A stretch of DNA of 59,049 nt from Candidatus Iainarchaeum sp. (GTDB lineage: Archaea; Iainarchaeota; Iainarchaeia; Iainarchaeales; DTGL01). The stretch covers positions 1 to 59,049 of the forward strand of contig JAFCFP010000001.1 of assembly GCA_017608575.1 (NCBI GenBank), written 5' to 3'. The position numbers and the translations under genes are program-made. Of the stretch, positions 48,642 through 56,654 are shown in pieces (positions within the stretch are counted from its first letter, which is position 1; every line of letters starts with the position of its first letter). The notes beneath the pieces are model-generated. The model did not search any database and was not told the origin of the DNA. It saw only the letters and a list, made by a program, of their open reading frames with translations.

Positions 48642-49750
48642 AAAATATCACCAACAAGGTTGAGTGCAATGTATGCAATGAGAATCGCCGGCACCATTGG
48701 TGCTGACTCTTTAACATAAAGCCAGTTTTTCAGTTTTCCCTCCCTTACAAGCCTTTTAAGTTTTTTTATTTCCTCCGCTGTCAAACCGCGCGCTTTCCGT
48801 GAACTAATTATTTCTGTGTTGCATGGCTGGAGTTCTTTGCTTAATTCACTTAATCTATAATGTTTTATGTAATTAATAATTCTTTTCATGGTCAATGGTT
48901 CTTTTCTGAGAGCCTTTCCTTTTTCCATTACAATGGTTTCAGCTGGAATCATTCCCTCTTTTAGTTCTTGCACTTTCTTTTTTGTTTTAAGCGCTTCCCT
49001 GCTCAATGACATCACTGAAAACATATTCCACAAAAAAACAAGCGAAGCATACAATAAAATGAATTCGCTCAAAGCATTCAATGGTGAATTAATAAGAGCA
49101 AAAATAAAAACAATGCATGAAATAAGCAATTTGAGTTTTTTCCACTTAACAAGGCTCACTGCACCAATCAATACAATTATTAAAATCCAGTGGAATTCAA
49201 TTTGGAAAAGTAATGCATTCAATCCCACTGCAAGCAAACTAACTGAAATTGTTTTAAATCCAAGGCTTTTTTTTATTGCTTCAAAAAGCCTTTTTTTGAG
49301 TTCTTTTCTTGAAAGTATTTTTTTAAACGACAAAAGCAATGCCACTGGCAGCATTGCAAAAAGAGAAAAAACAAACAAAGTAATTGGAAACACTGGCACA
49401 TTTAATGGCAAAAATACAGCTGGAATTTTTGGCAGCAATGCTCTTGCAATGAATGGATTCACTGGATTTAATGCACCAATTGCAGTCAGCAATTTTACAT
49501 CCCCTCCAGCCCAGACTCCAAGTTTGTAAAGCAGAAATCCAGTGAAAAAACCCAGTGTAGCACCACTAATTGAAAGAATTAAGGGCCAAAGGCTTGAAGT
49601 TAAAAAAGAATAACTCCCATAAGCCACCAAGCCAATGCCAAGCATTGAAAAATTAAGCTTGTTTGGAACAATCCTGTTCTTAAAATCAGTAAAAGTGGCA
49701 ATTAAGAGGCCTGTTGTGGTCAATAAAAATACGAAAAGCGAAAAAAACAT
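48623..49750 (-). CDS. Archaeal prepilin peptidase (A24 aspartic protease)
   Basis: A 375-residue membrane protease that cuts class III leaders after Gly or Ala. First catalytic Asp: ATFTDFKNRIVPNKLN (about 22). Second: GVWAGGDVKLLTAIGALNP (the GxGD region, about 85). About eight membrane helices follow, making it longer than FlaK, with an extra soluble segment (about 245-320) and a final helix. Its own locus supplies at least six substrates. The start is ATG at 49750. Confidence 0.85.
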   Translation of the reverse strand: MFFSLFVFLLTTTGLLIATFTDFKNRIVPNKLNFSMLGIGLVAYGSYSFLTSSLWPLILSISGATLGFFTGFLLYKLGVWAGGDVKLLTAIGALNPVNPFIARALLPKIPAVFLPLNVPVFPITLFVFSLFAMLPVALLLSFKKILSRKELKKRLFEAIKKSLGFKTISVSLLAVGLNALLFQIEFHWILIIVLIGAVSLVKWKKLKLLISCIVFIFALINSPLNALSEFILLYASLVFLWNMFSVMSLSREALKTKKKVQELKEGMIPAETIVMEKGKALRKEPLTMKRIINYIKHYRLSELSKELQPCNTEIISSRKARGLTAEEIKKLKRLVREGKLKNWLYVKESAPMVPAILIAYIALNLVGDILWNLVL

Positions 49751-49766
49751 TTTCAACCAACAAGCC

Positions 49767-49937
49767 TTATTTTATCAGTGAGCCAATAAAGTCATCCCTG
49801 AACTGCAGTAATTCTCCTTGGAATTTTTGCGCTATTCCCTCAACTGTTGTAACAAGTGCTGCAACAACCATTGCAAGGCCAATGACAAATGTAAGCATTA
49901 TAAGGTAATCGAATGAAACTTGAGCGCGTTCTTCCAT
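49767..49937 (-). CDS. Mini-pilin
   Basis: A 56-residue protein, little more than a pilin N-terminal helix. MEERA then QVSFDYLIMLTFVIGLAMVVAALV, with Asp rather than Glu at +5. The start at 49937 (MEERA) gives the shortest leader; an upstream frame start lies inside the neighbour. It is paralogous to the next gene (EKAQVSFDYLILL), so the two probably form or initiate a filament core. Confidence 0.75.
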   Translation of the reverse strand: MEERAQVSFDYLIMLTFVIGLAMVVAALVTTVEGIAQKFQGELLQFRDDFIGSLIK

Positions 49938-49957
49938 TTTTTCACCGTTTTTAGGCT

Positions 49958-50140
49958 TTAACTCCAACATTCAAGTATTTTTCTAATGCTTTCCGGTGCA
50001 GATTTAAGGACTATTTCTCCTTCTTTGCCGCTTACTATGTTGTCCACAATTCTCAGCAAAGCCAAACTAACAAAACTGATTGAAACAATGAATGAGAGAA
50101 GGATAAGGTAGTCAAATGAAACCTGTGCTTTTTCGTTCAT
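49958..50140 (-). CDS. Mini-pilin, paralogue
   Basis: A 60-residue protein MNEKA then QVSFDYLILLSFIVSISFVSLAL, with Asp at +5, followed by a short charged tail ending ECWS. It shares AQVSFDYLI with the neighbouring mini-pilin, so they are tandem duplicates. Such very short pilins are known as filament subunits in archaea. Confidence 0.75.
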   Translation of the reverse strand: MNEKAQVSFDYLILLSFIVSISFVSLALLRIVDNIVSGKEGEIVLKSAPESIRKILECWS

Positions 50141-50185
50141 AGCCTTATCCTCACAAAAATTTAAAACCAAAACACGTTTTTGGTT

Positions 50186-50470
50186 TTAGCTTACAGTGTA
50201 AGTGGTGCTGTCAACATCACAGGTATTGGTAGTGTTATCCCAAGCGCAGCTCGCTGAAACAGTGGCGTTTCCTGCTTTCTTTGTTGGACTAAGGCTAGTG
50301 CATTCCGTTTGGCTTGTTTGCTGTGCGCACATGAGCCTTATTTCCTTTTTAGCGGTTTCCACTTGCTGGCTGTTTATTGTTGTGAACAATACAACCATTA
50401 CCACTGCTGCAATTCCAACAGCTGCACCTATTAAAAGCAAGTATTCAAGTGCACCTTGTCCCTTTTCCAT
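50186..50470 (-). CDS. Small type IV pilin
   Basis: A 94-residue pilin: MEKG then QGALEYLLLIGAAVGIAAVVMVVLF, with Glu at +5 and the GALEYLLLIGAAV pattern highly typical of archaeal pilins. The C-terminal domain has three or four Cys. GGAGG lies 9 bases before this ATG (50470) and directly against an earlier ATG, so the later start is chosen. Probably a major pilin. Confidence 0.82.
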   Translation of the reverse strand: MEKGQGALEYLLLIGAAVGIAAVVMVVLFTTINSQQVETAKKEIRLMCAQQTSQTECTSLSPTKKAGNATVSASCAWDNTTNTCDVDSTTYTVS

Positions 50471-50486
50471 TATTTCCATCCTCCTT

Positions 50487-50642
50487 TTATTTGTTTATTT
50501 TTTCCACAGCGCTTTCAATTTGTGGTTGCTGTCCTTTTGGAATTCCCTTTAAGTATAATCCTACAGCAGTTGCTGCTGCAACTGCACCACCTAAAATTAT
50601 TAAGTATTCTGTTGCTGTTTGAGCTTTTTCTTCTTTTAGCAT
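50487..50642 (-). CDS. Mini-pilin (51 residues)
   Basis: Read directly from the reverse strand: ATG at 50642, TAA at 50487. MLKEEKA then QTATEYLIILGGAVAAATAVGLYL with Glu at +5, then a short charged tail. GGAGGGTG precedes the ATG. It lies between the main pilin and the first platform gene. Confidence 0.8.
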   Translation of the reverse strand: MLKEEKAQTATEYLIILGGAVAAATAVGLYLKGIPKGQQPQIESAVEKINK

Positions 50643-50645
50643 TTT

Positions 50646-51566
50646 TCACCCTCCAAAAAATCCTTGCGACACAATAAATGTAACAATATAAACAATGTAT
50701 GCTAAAAATAAAAGCACGGGGATATATATAATGCTTTTGGTTATATTTCCCTCTCTTATAAGCGAAATCATTGCACCTGAAGCAGTTGCCTCTATTACAA
50801 GGTATGCTTTCAGGAGAGTTACAATGTATTCAGCTCTACCCAGTGTTTCAGCAAATTCGCTTGCTGTGAGTATAACGCTTCCAGAGGTTTTTATGAGAAA
50901 CATTATTACTGTTGAAACAAGCCCGAGAATGAACGGTGCAACTATGCCACCAGCGCCGACCATAAAAAGCACTTGCATTACAGTTGAACTTTTTCTTTCC
51001 TGCATTATTCTATGGCTTGCCCTGACATCATCGGCTATTTCATCCAATATATCTGCAAGGCTGGCTCCTGCAGCAATTGAGTCAAGAATGATATTGACTG
51101 ATCTTTTGACTATTCTGCTTTTTATGTTTTTAGCGAATGCCCGCATTGAGTTTTCAAGGTTTTCTCCCTCTTCCAGTCTCCTCAGCACTGAATTCATTTC
51201 CGTTGTGAGTTCTCCGTACTGGGAAGTGCTGACGCCGCGCAATGCATATTCAAATGTTCCGCCTGCTTTTAAAGTGTCAGACATTTGTTTGAATGCATCA
51301 GGCAATACTGCTTCTATTGAGCTTATTCTCCTTGTTGCCTTTAAATAAGGATATCCAATCATTGCATCAGCAATTACAAGTAATGCAATGAATGGTTGTA
51401 TTGGAGCGTAAGGAAGTATTCCAATGAACTGCAATGCAAAAAGAATAATAAAGGCAGCAACCGCTAAACCAATTGAAAGCACAACCCAAAAGACTGGCTT
51501 GAATTTGAATCTTATTTCACGGAGGTATTCTTTGTAGGTTTCCCATGCTTCGCTTATAATTCCCAT
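50646..51566 (-). CDS. Pilus assembly platform protein (TadC/T2SF family) 1
   Basis: A 306-residue integral membrane protein of the type II secretion F family, the inner-membrane platform for pilus assembly. Two N-terminal membrane helices (about 22-70), then a T2SF cytoplasmic bundle (VLPDAFKQMSDTLKAGGTFEYALRGV through ADDVRASHRIMQERKSSTVMQ), then three helices at the C-terminus. Adjacent to a second, paralogous platform gene, an arrangement typical of TadB/TadC-like archaeal systems. Confidence 0.9.
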   Translation of the reverse strand: MGIISEAWETYKEYLREIRFKFKPVFWVVLSIGLAVAAFIILFALQFIGILPYAPIQPFIALLVIADAMIGYPYLKATRRISSIEAVLPDAFKQMSDTLKAGGTFEYALRGVSTSQYGELTTEMNSVLRRLEEGENLENSMRAFAKNIKSRIVKRSVNIILDSIAAGASLADILDEIADDVRASHRIMQERKSSTVMQVLFMVGAGGIVAPFILGLVSTVIMFLIKTSGSVILTASEFAETLGRAEYIVTLLKAYLVIEATASGAMISLIREGNITKSIIYIPVLLFLAYIVYIVTFIVSQGFFGG

Positions 51567-51576
51567 TTTTTATCAC

Positions 51577-52755
51577 TCACACATGTGGTTGCATTATTTT
51601 TATGAAGTAAAAAACCCATAGAAGCATTGCAGGCATTACTACCAAAAAAATCAATGTCATCATTAATGGATCAATGCCAACACCGCCTCCACCAATACCG
51701 CCAGCTGAACCGGTTGCTTGTGCCAGTTTTATGCTTTCTCCTGAAAACATTGGAGTTATTGATATTCCGCCAAGTATTGCAATAAACACTGGAATAACTA
51801 TTGCCATAAAAATAAATATTACTCCAATAAAATTCATTTTTTCACTGAATTCTTTTACGCGCATTCTTAGCTGAAAGGCAACATCGTTTGCTATTTCGTT
51901 CATTATTGAGGAAAGATTGCCTCCAGTTCTTAGTGCGCGAATAGTGTGCATTAATGCATTCCTCAATGCCTGTGATTGTGTTCTTAATGCCAAATGCCTT
52001 AATGCATCCCTTGTGTCTGTTCCTTCTTCGATTTCACTTATTGTTCGTGCAAATTCCTCGCTTAACACTCCATAGTCTGCACTGGCAACGGTTTGGATTG
52101 TCCTGTAAAGGCCTATTCCTGCACTTAACTGGGTTGCAATATGCCTTAAAGCAAACGGCAGTTCCCTGCTTATTTCTTTTCCTCTTTTTTGTGCTTTTTG
52201 CCTTGGAACTAAAAACATTAACACTACTGTGAAGAGAAATACAACAATTGTTAAAATGATTGAAAGCCAGAAAGGAATTCCTAAGAGAGCAGAAAAAACA
52301 CCGAGCGATATTATAGTAATAAGCGCTGCAATTAGGGCAGTGATTGTTGTGAGAGCAATCCATTGCCTTGCAGAGTAATGCATGTTAGCAGAATACAAAT
52401 TGAAATCCAGTTGTTTTGTTGCTGGCAGTTTTGAAATCAATCCAAACATTGGGTTTGTAATGCTTCCAAGAGCAAGGAAAAGGTTCCCAAGCTTTCTAAC
52501 AGCCTTTGAATCAGCTTCCCTTAAATCCTCTATTTTTTGCACTTCTAGTGTTGTTTTGCCAGTGCCAGCAATTATGCCTCTTAGTTCGCCGAGTTTTCCT
52601 CCTTGTTCTGTGCCAAGCCCTATTTCTTGAGCTGAATATTTCTTTTTCATTGTGCTGACAATCTTTTCCACTTTTTCCATGTCTATTTTGTCTGTTTCTT
52701 CAATTGGCTGCATTGGTTTTTCCTCTTGTTTCTTTTTGAGAAAATCCATCGGCAT
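51577..52755 (-). CDS. Pilus assembly platform protein (TadB/T2SF family) 2
   Basis: A 392-residue T2SF protein. The first 100 residues are a soluble N-terminal extension. Membrane helices (about 130-195) flank the bundle ISRELPFALRHIATQLSAGIGLYRTIQTV through RALRTGGNLSSIMNEIANDV. The C-terminus has two more helices with a Gly-rich linker (SAGGIGGGGVGID). ATG at 52755 is used; a GTG two codons earlier is possible. It overlaps or abuts the ATPase gene stop, so they are coupled. Confidence 0.9.
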   Translation of the reverse strand: MPMDFLKKKQEEKPMQPIEETDKIDMEKVEKIVSTMKKKYSAQEIGLGTEQGGKLGELRGIIAGTGKTTLEVQKIEDLREADSKAVRKLGNLFLALGSITNPMFGLISKLPATKQLDFNLYSANMHYSARQWIALTTITALIAALITIISLGVFSALLGIPFWLSIILTIVVFLFTVVLMFLVPRQKAQKRGKEISRELPFALRHIATQLSAGIGLYRTIQTVASADYGVLSEEFARTISEIEEGTDTRDALRHLALRTQSQALRNALMHTIRALRTGGNLSSIMNEIANDVAFQLRMRVKEFSEKMNFIGVIFIFMAIVIPVFIAILGGISITPMFSGESIKLAQATGSAGGIGGGGVGIDPLMMTLIFLVVMPAMLLWVFYFIKIMQPHV

Positions 52756-52757
52756 TT

Positions 52758-54710
52758 TCACTCACTTCCTTCCGCAAGGAATTGTTTCATTTTTTCAGAT
52801 GATTCCTCGATTGAGTGTATTCCTGCTTTGGAGAGTTCTTTAATGAATTGTTCTCTTTTCTTTAATTCAGCGTTTAATGCGGATTGGTTCATTCCGGAAA
52901 GCTTTGATAATTCCCTTAAATAATTGCTTGGCACACCGGTTTTTTCCATTGTGTCTTTCACGGGATTCCATTCATAAATGGTTTGGGTTTGAGCCTTTCC
53001 TTCAAGCACTCCTGTCACTTCCGATATTTCGGTAATTCTCCTGATTGTTCCCTTTTTTCTGTCATGCAGTCTGTGTTCTACGATTATGAAATCCAGGCCT
53101 GAAAGCATCATTTCCGGAACACTCATTGGAGGCGTGGTAATTCTAACAATTGCTTCTTGTGCTGAATTGGCGTGCACTGTTCCAAGAGAGCCATCGTGTC
53201 CTGTGTTCATTGCAGTAAAAAGCGAAAATGCTTCATCATGCCTTATTTCTCCCACAATTATTCTGTCAGGCCTCATTCTCAGGGAATTCTTTGTCAATAT
53301 GTCAAGCGTAATTTCTCCCTTGTTTTCGAGCCCTGGTGGTTTTGCTTCAAATCTAATCCAATGCTTTAATGGCAAATTAAGCTCAGCAGTGTCCTCAATT
53401 GTTATAACGCGTTCAGTGTCTGGAATGAATGATGCGAGAACATTAAGAGTAGTTGTTTTTCCACTGCCAGTTCCACCAGCAATGAGAATGTTCGCTGGCT
53501 TTGTTTGAAGCCCTTCAACTGCAAGCCATAAAAATGCTGCTACTTCTGTGTTGATTGTACCCATGTTCACCATGTCAATTATTGAAAAGGGATCTTTTCG
53601 GAATTTTCTTATTGTAAGAGTTGAACCTGAAATTGAAGCAGGAGCAATTGTTGCATTCACTCTGCTTCCATCGCTTAACCTTGCGTCAAGCAATGGGTTT
53701 GACATGTCAACCCTTCTGCCAACCTCTCTTCCAATCCTGTTAATCAAGTCATTTATTTCGTTTTCATTAATGAATTCAATGTTTGTTTTCATCATTTCAT
53801 AGTCTCTGTGAAAAACATACACTGGCTTTTTTGAACCAATAACCATTATTTCCTCCAGTTTATCATCTTTTACCAGTGGATCAATCAATCCATAGCCAAC
53901 CATTTCTCTTATAACTGCTTCAGTGTAAAACTCCATTTTTCCCTTTGGAATCGCTATTTCGGATGAAGAACGCAGTATGTCCAAAATTTTTTGCTTATAA
54001 ACAGCGCGCCTTTGTTGTGGGTCACGTATTTTATAAGGGGCAATAGTAATCAGCCTTGTTGCTGCTTCTTTTAAAATCCTAATAATTCTTTTTTCACTTA
54101 TTGTTGGCCTCGGCACTGGCACAAAATAATAAAGCAGTCTTTGGCCGGGCACTTTGTAGATTTTAACATTTCCATATGATTCGACTTCAATTTTTTCCCT
54201 TGCTTTTTCAACCTCTTTTTCAACCTCGCTTTTTTCTGCAGGGGGTTTTTTTGCTTCAATTGATTCAGCAGAAGTGCTTGTTGTAGCAAAAGGTTTTTGT
54301 GTTTCACTGGCTTCCTGTTTTGTTTCAGTTAATGGTTGTTTTTCTTTTGGTCTTGTGGGTTCGCTTGGTTCTAATGTTGGTTGTTTGGGCATGAGGGTTT
54401 CTTCTGTTTTTTTCCTTTTCATAAAACCCAAGCCAAACCTTTTTTCTTCTTTTTTTTCCGGTTTTGCTTGCTCTTTTTCGAGTTCAGCGAGTCCTTCTTT
54501 TAGTTTTGCTCTTACCTCGCTTATTTTTTTTTCAATTTCGTCATTGCTTGGACCTTTTAGGGCAGTGGGCTCAGAAATGGTTTTTTTTATTGTTTTTTGA
54601 GATTGTGGCATTGGGGGAATTTCGTTCGCTGCACTCTTGATTGGTTGAGTTGCCTGCATTTTGTTCTTTTTCGCCTGCGAAATTAAGTCCTTTAAGTAAT
54701 CAGCGGGCAT
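52758..54710 (-). CDS. Pilus assembly/secretion ATPase (TadA/FlaI type)
   Basis: A 650-residue ATPase that drives filament assembly. A long low-complexity N-terminal region (about 1-175, Lys/Glu/Pro-rich) precedes the core: VGYGLIDPLVKDDKLEEIMVIG, DARLSDGSRVNATIAP and STLTIRKF, Walker A IAGGTGSGKTTTLNVLASF (about 415), VITIEDTAELNL, RPDRIIVGEIRHDEA and GTVHAN. ATG at 54710 is taken. An in-frame TTG at 54794 would add 28 plausible residues and overlap thrS by 20 bases, so the start is uncertain. It heads the operon of platform, pilin and peptidase genes. Confidence 0.92.
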   Translation of the reverse strand: MPADYLKDLISQAKKNKMQATQPIKSAANEIPPMPQSQKTIKKTISEPTALKGPSNDEIEKKISEVRAKLKEGLAELEKEQAKPEKKEEKRFGLGFMKRKKTEETLMPKQPTLEPSEPTRPKEKQPLTETKQEASETQKPFATTSTSAESIEAKKPPAEKSEVEKEVEKAREKIEVESYGNVKIYKVPGQRLLYYFVPVPRPTISEKRIIRILKEAATRLITIAPYKIRDPQQRRAVYKQKILDILRSSSEIAIPKGKMEFYTEAVIREMVGYGLIDPLVKDDKLEEIMVIGSKKPVYVFHRDYEMMKTNIEFINENEINDLINRIGREVGRRVDMSNPLLDARLSDGSRVNATIAPASISGSTLTIRKFRKDPFSIIDMVNMGTINTEVAAFLWLAVEGLQTKPANILIAGGTGSGKTTTLNVLASFIPDTERVITIEDTAELNLPLKHWIRFEAKPPGLENKGEITLDILTKNSLRMRPDRIIVGEIRHDEAFSLFTAMNTGHDGSLGTVHANSAQEAIVRITTPPMSVPEMMLSGLDFIIVEHRLHDRKKGTIRRITEISEVTGVLEGKAQTQTIYEWNPVKDTMEKTGVPSNYLRELSKLSGMNQSALNAELKKREQFIKELSKAGIHSIEESSEKMKQFLAEGSE

Positions 54711-54774
54711 TCTATCAACCTTATTAAAAGAGGTCTTTCCCCTATTTAAACCTTCCGCCAGCCATTTAAGTTTT

Positions 54775-56511
54775 TCAGTTTTCCCGCTTTTCAATTGAAT
54801 TTTTTAGTCTTTCAATGAATGCTGAAACCTGAATGTTTTTTTCCATTTTTCCAAAGCGGTCTCTTACAGTAATACTGTTTTGTTTTTCTTCTTCATCTCC
54901 CACTACAACAATGAATGGAATCTTTTGCTTTGCAGCTTCTCTTACTTTTTTTCCAACGCTTTCTTTTCTGTCATCCAATTCAATGCGTATTCCTTGCTTT
55001 GCCATTTTTTTTCCTATTTTTTTTGCATACTCCAAGTGTCTGTCAGCCACATTGAGAATTTTTACTTGCACTGGACTTAACCATAAAGGAAACGCGCCAC
55101 CGTAATGTTCTATTAGTATTCCAATAAATCTTTCAAAAGAACCCAGTATTGCCCTGTGAACCATTACCGGGCGTTCTTTTTTGTCTTCCTTTGAAATATA
55201 ATACAAGTCAAATTTTTCAGGCATTGAAAAATCAACTTGAATGGTTGCACACTGCCATTCCCTTTCCAGCGAATCCATTATATGGAAATCAATTTTTGGT
55301 CCATAAAATGCGCCCTCCCCTTCATTAACCACGTATTCTAATTTTAAGTCTTCTAATGCATTTCTTAACGCTTGAGTGGCGTGCTCCCACACTTCTTCGC
55401 TGCCCATTGCTTTTTCTGGTTTGGTGCTTAACTCAATTTTGAATTCATTGAAGCCGAATTTTTTATACAATCGCATTGTTAGTTCTATTACTTCAATTAT
55501 TTGCTCTTTTAATTGTTCTTCAGTGCAATAAATATGGGCATCATCTTGTGTGAATTTTCTCACTCTGAACAAGCCCATTAAAACACCGCTTTTCTCATGC
55601 CTGTGAACTGTTCCAAGTTCAGCCATTTTGATTGGCAAATCCCTGTACGAGTGCCTTTTTTCTTTAAAGATCAATATGCCGCCAGGGCAATTCATTGGCT
55701 TTACTGCAAAGTCAACACCGTCAATTTCAACAAAGTACATGTGTTCTCGGTAGTGATCCCAGTGCCCTGATTTTTCCCATAATTCTTTTTTCAAAATCAT
55801 TGGCGTTTGCACTATTTCATAGCCAAGTTTTCTGTGCTCTTCTTCCCAGAGTTTTTCTATTTCTCTCCAAATAACCATGCCTTTTCCGTGAATGAATGGA
55901 AAACCAGGCGCTTCAGGGTGCACTGAAAACAAGTCTAATTCCTTGCCAAGCTTTATGTGGTTTCTTTCCTCCATTTCTTTTGCTTTTTTTAGGAATTCAT
56001 CCAGTTTTTTTGGTTCCCTGAATGACACGCCGTAAATTCTTTGCAGCATTGGTCTTTTTTCAGAGCCACGCCAGTAAGCGCCAGCTGTTTTGAGTAATTT
56101 GAATGCCTTTATTTCGCCAGTGCTTTCAATATGAGGTCCTTTGCACAAATCAGTGAATTTTCCATGAGTATAAATACTGAGTTTTTCATCTCCCAAGTCA
56201 TTTATTAATTCAAGTTTGTAGGGTTCATTTTTAAACAATTCAAGCGCTTCTTTTTTTGAAATTTCCTTTCGCTCGAATTTTTCATTGCGGGCAATTATTT
56301 CCTTCATTTTTTTTTCAATTTTTTCCAAATCACTTGGAGTGAATGGTTGCTTTACATCAAAATCATAATAGAAGCCATTCTTTATTGCTGGTCCAATGCC
56401 AAGTTTTGCTTCTGGGAAAAGCTCTTTCACTGCACTGGCCATTACATGCGACGTAGAATGCCATAATTTCTCCAATTTGCTTGGAATTTCGTTTTTTCCC
56501 TGTTCTGGCAT
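54775..56511 (-). CDS. thrS: Threonyl-tRNA synthetase, bacterial-type
   Basis: A 578-residue class II ThrRS. The N-terminal editing domain is of the bacterial N2 kind, with HSTSHVMASA and LCKGPHIEST zinc/editing motifs, instead of the archaeal D-aminoacyl-deacylase-like domain. The TGS domain is missing. Class II motifs: FVEIDGVDFAVKPMNCPGG, FRVRKFTQDDAHIYC, and HRAILGSFERFIGILIEHYGG near the end, followed by the anticodon-binding domain. The editing domain type suggests bacterial origin. ATG at 56511 is preferred over a GTG five codons upstream. Confidence 0.94.
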   Translation of the reverse strand: MPEQGKNEIPSKLEKLWHSTSHVMASAVKELFPEAKLGIGPAIKNGFYYDFDVKQPFTPSDLEKIEKKMKEIIARNEKFERKEISKKEALELFKNEPYKLELINDLGDEKLSIYTHGKFTDLCKGPHIESTGEIKAFKLLKTAGAYWRGSEKRPMLQRIYGVSFREPKKLDEFLKKAKEMEERNHIKLGKELDLFSVHPEAPGFPFIHGKGMVIWREIEKLWEEEHRKLGYEIVQTPMILKKELWEKSGHWDHYREHMYFVEIDGVDFAVKPMNCPGGILIFKEKRHSYRDLPIKMAELGTVHRHEKSGVLMGLFRVRKFTQDDAHIYCTEEQLKEQIIEVIELTMRLYKKFGFNEFKIELSTKPEKAMGSEEVWEHATQALRNALEDLKLEYVVNEGEGAFYGPKIDFHIMDSLEREWQCATIQVDFSMPEKFDLYYISKEDKKERPVMVHRAILGSFERFIGILIEHYGGAFPLWLSPVQVKILNVADRHLEYAKKIGKKMAKQGIRIELDDRKESVGKKVREAAKQKIPFIVVVGDEEEKQNSITVRDRFGKMEKNIQVSAFIERLKNSIEKREN

Positions 56512-56588
56512 TTTAACTCTCTCCACTTTTTTGTTTTAATAAGTAAAATATTAAAGTAATAAAATACAATCCCTGCCAACACTTTTAA

Positions 56589-56649
56589 TTATAATTATTT
56601 TGCTTTTGTGCTTCATTGGTTATAATTATTTCCTTTTTGTGCCTTATTG
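56589..56649 (+). repeat. Duplicated 30-nt promoter segment before nreA
   Basis: TTATAATTATTTTGCTTTTG (from 56589) recurs as TTATAATTATTTCCTTTTTG (from 56620), with the following GTGC-TTATTG-like bases also repeated at a 31-base offset. Each copy holds a TATA-like TTATAATTA. The nreA ATG is at 56655, so only the upstream copy is at a normal TATA distance. Confidence 0.6.
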
Positions 56650-56654
56650 TTTTT

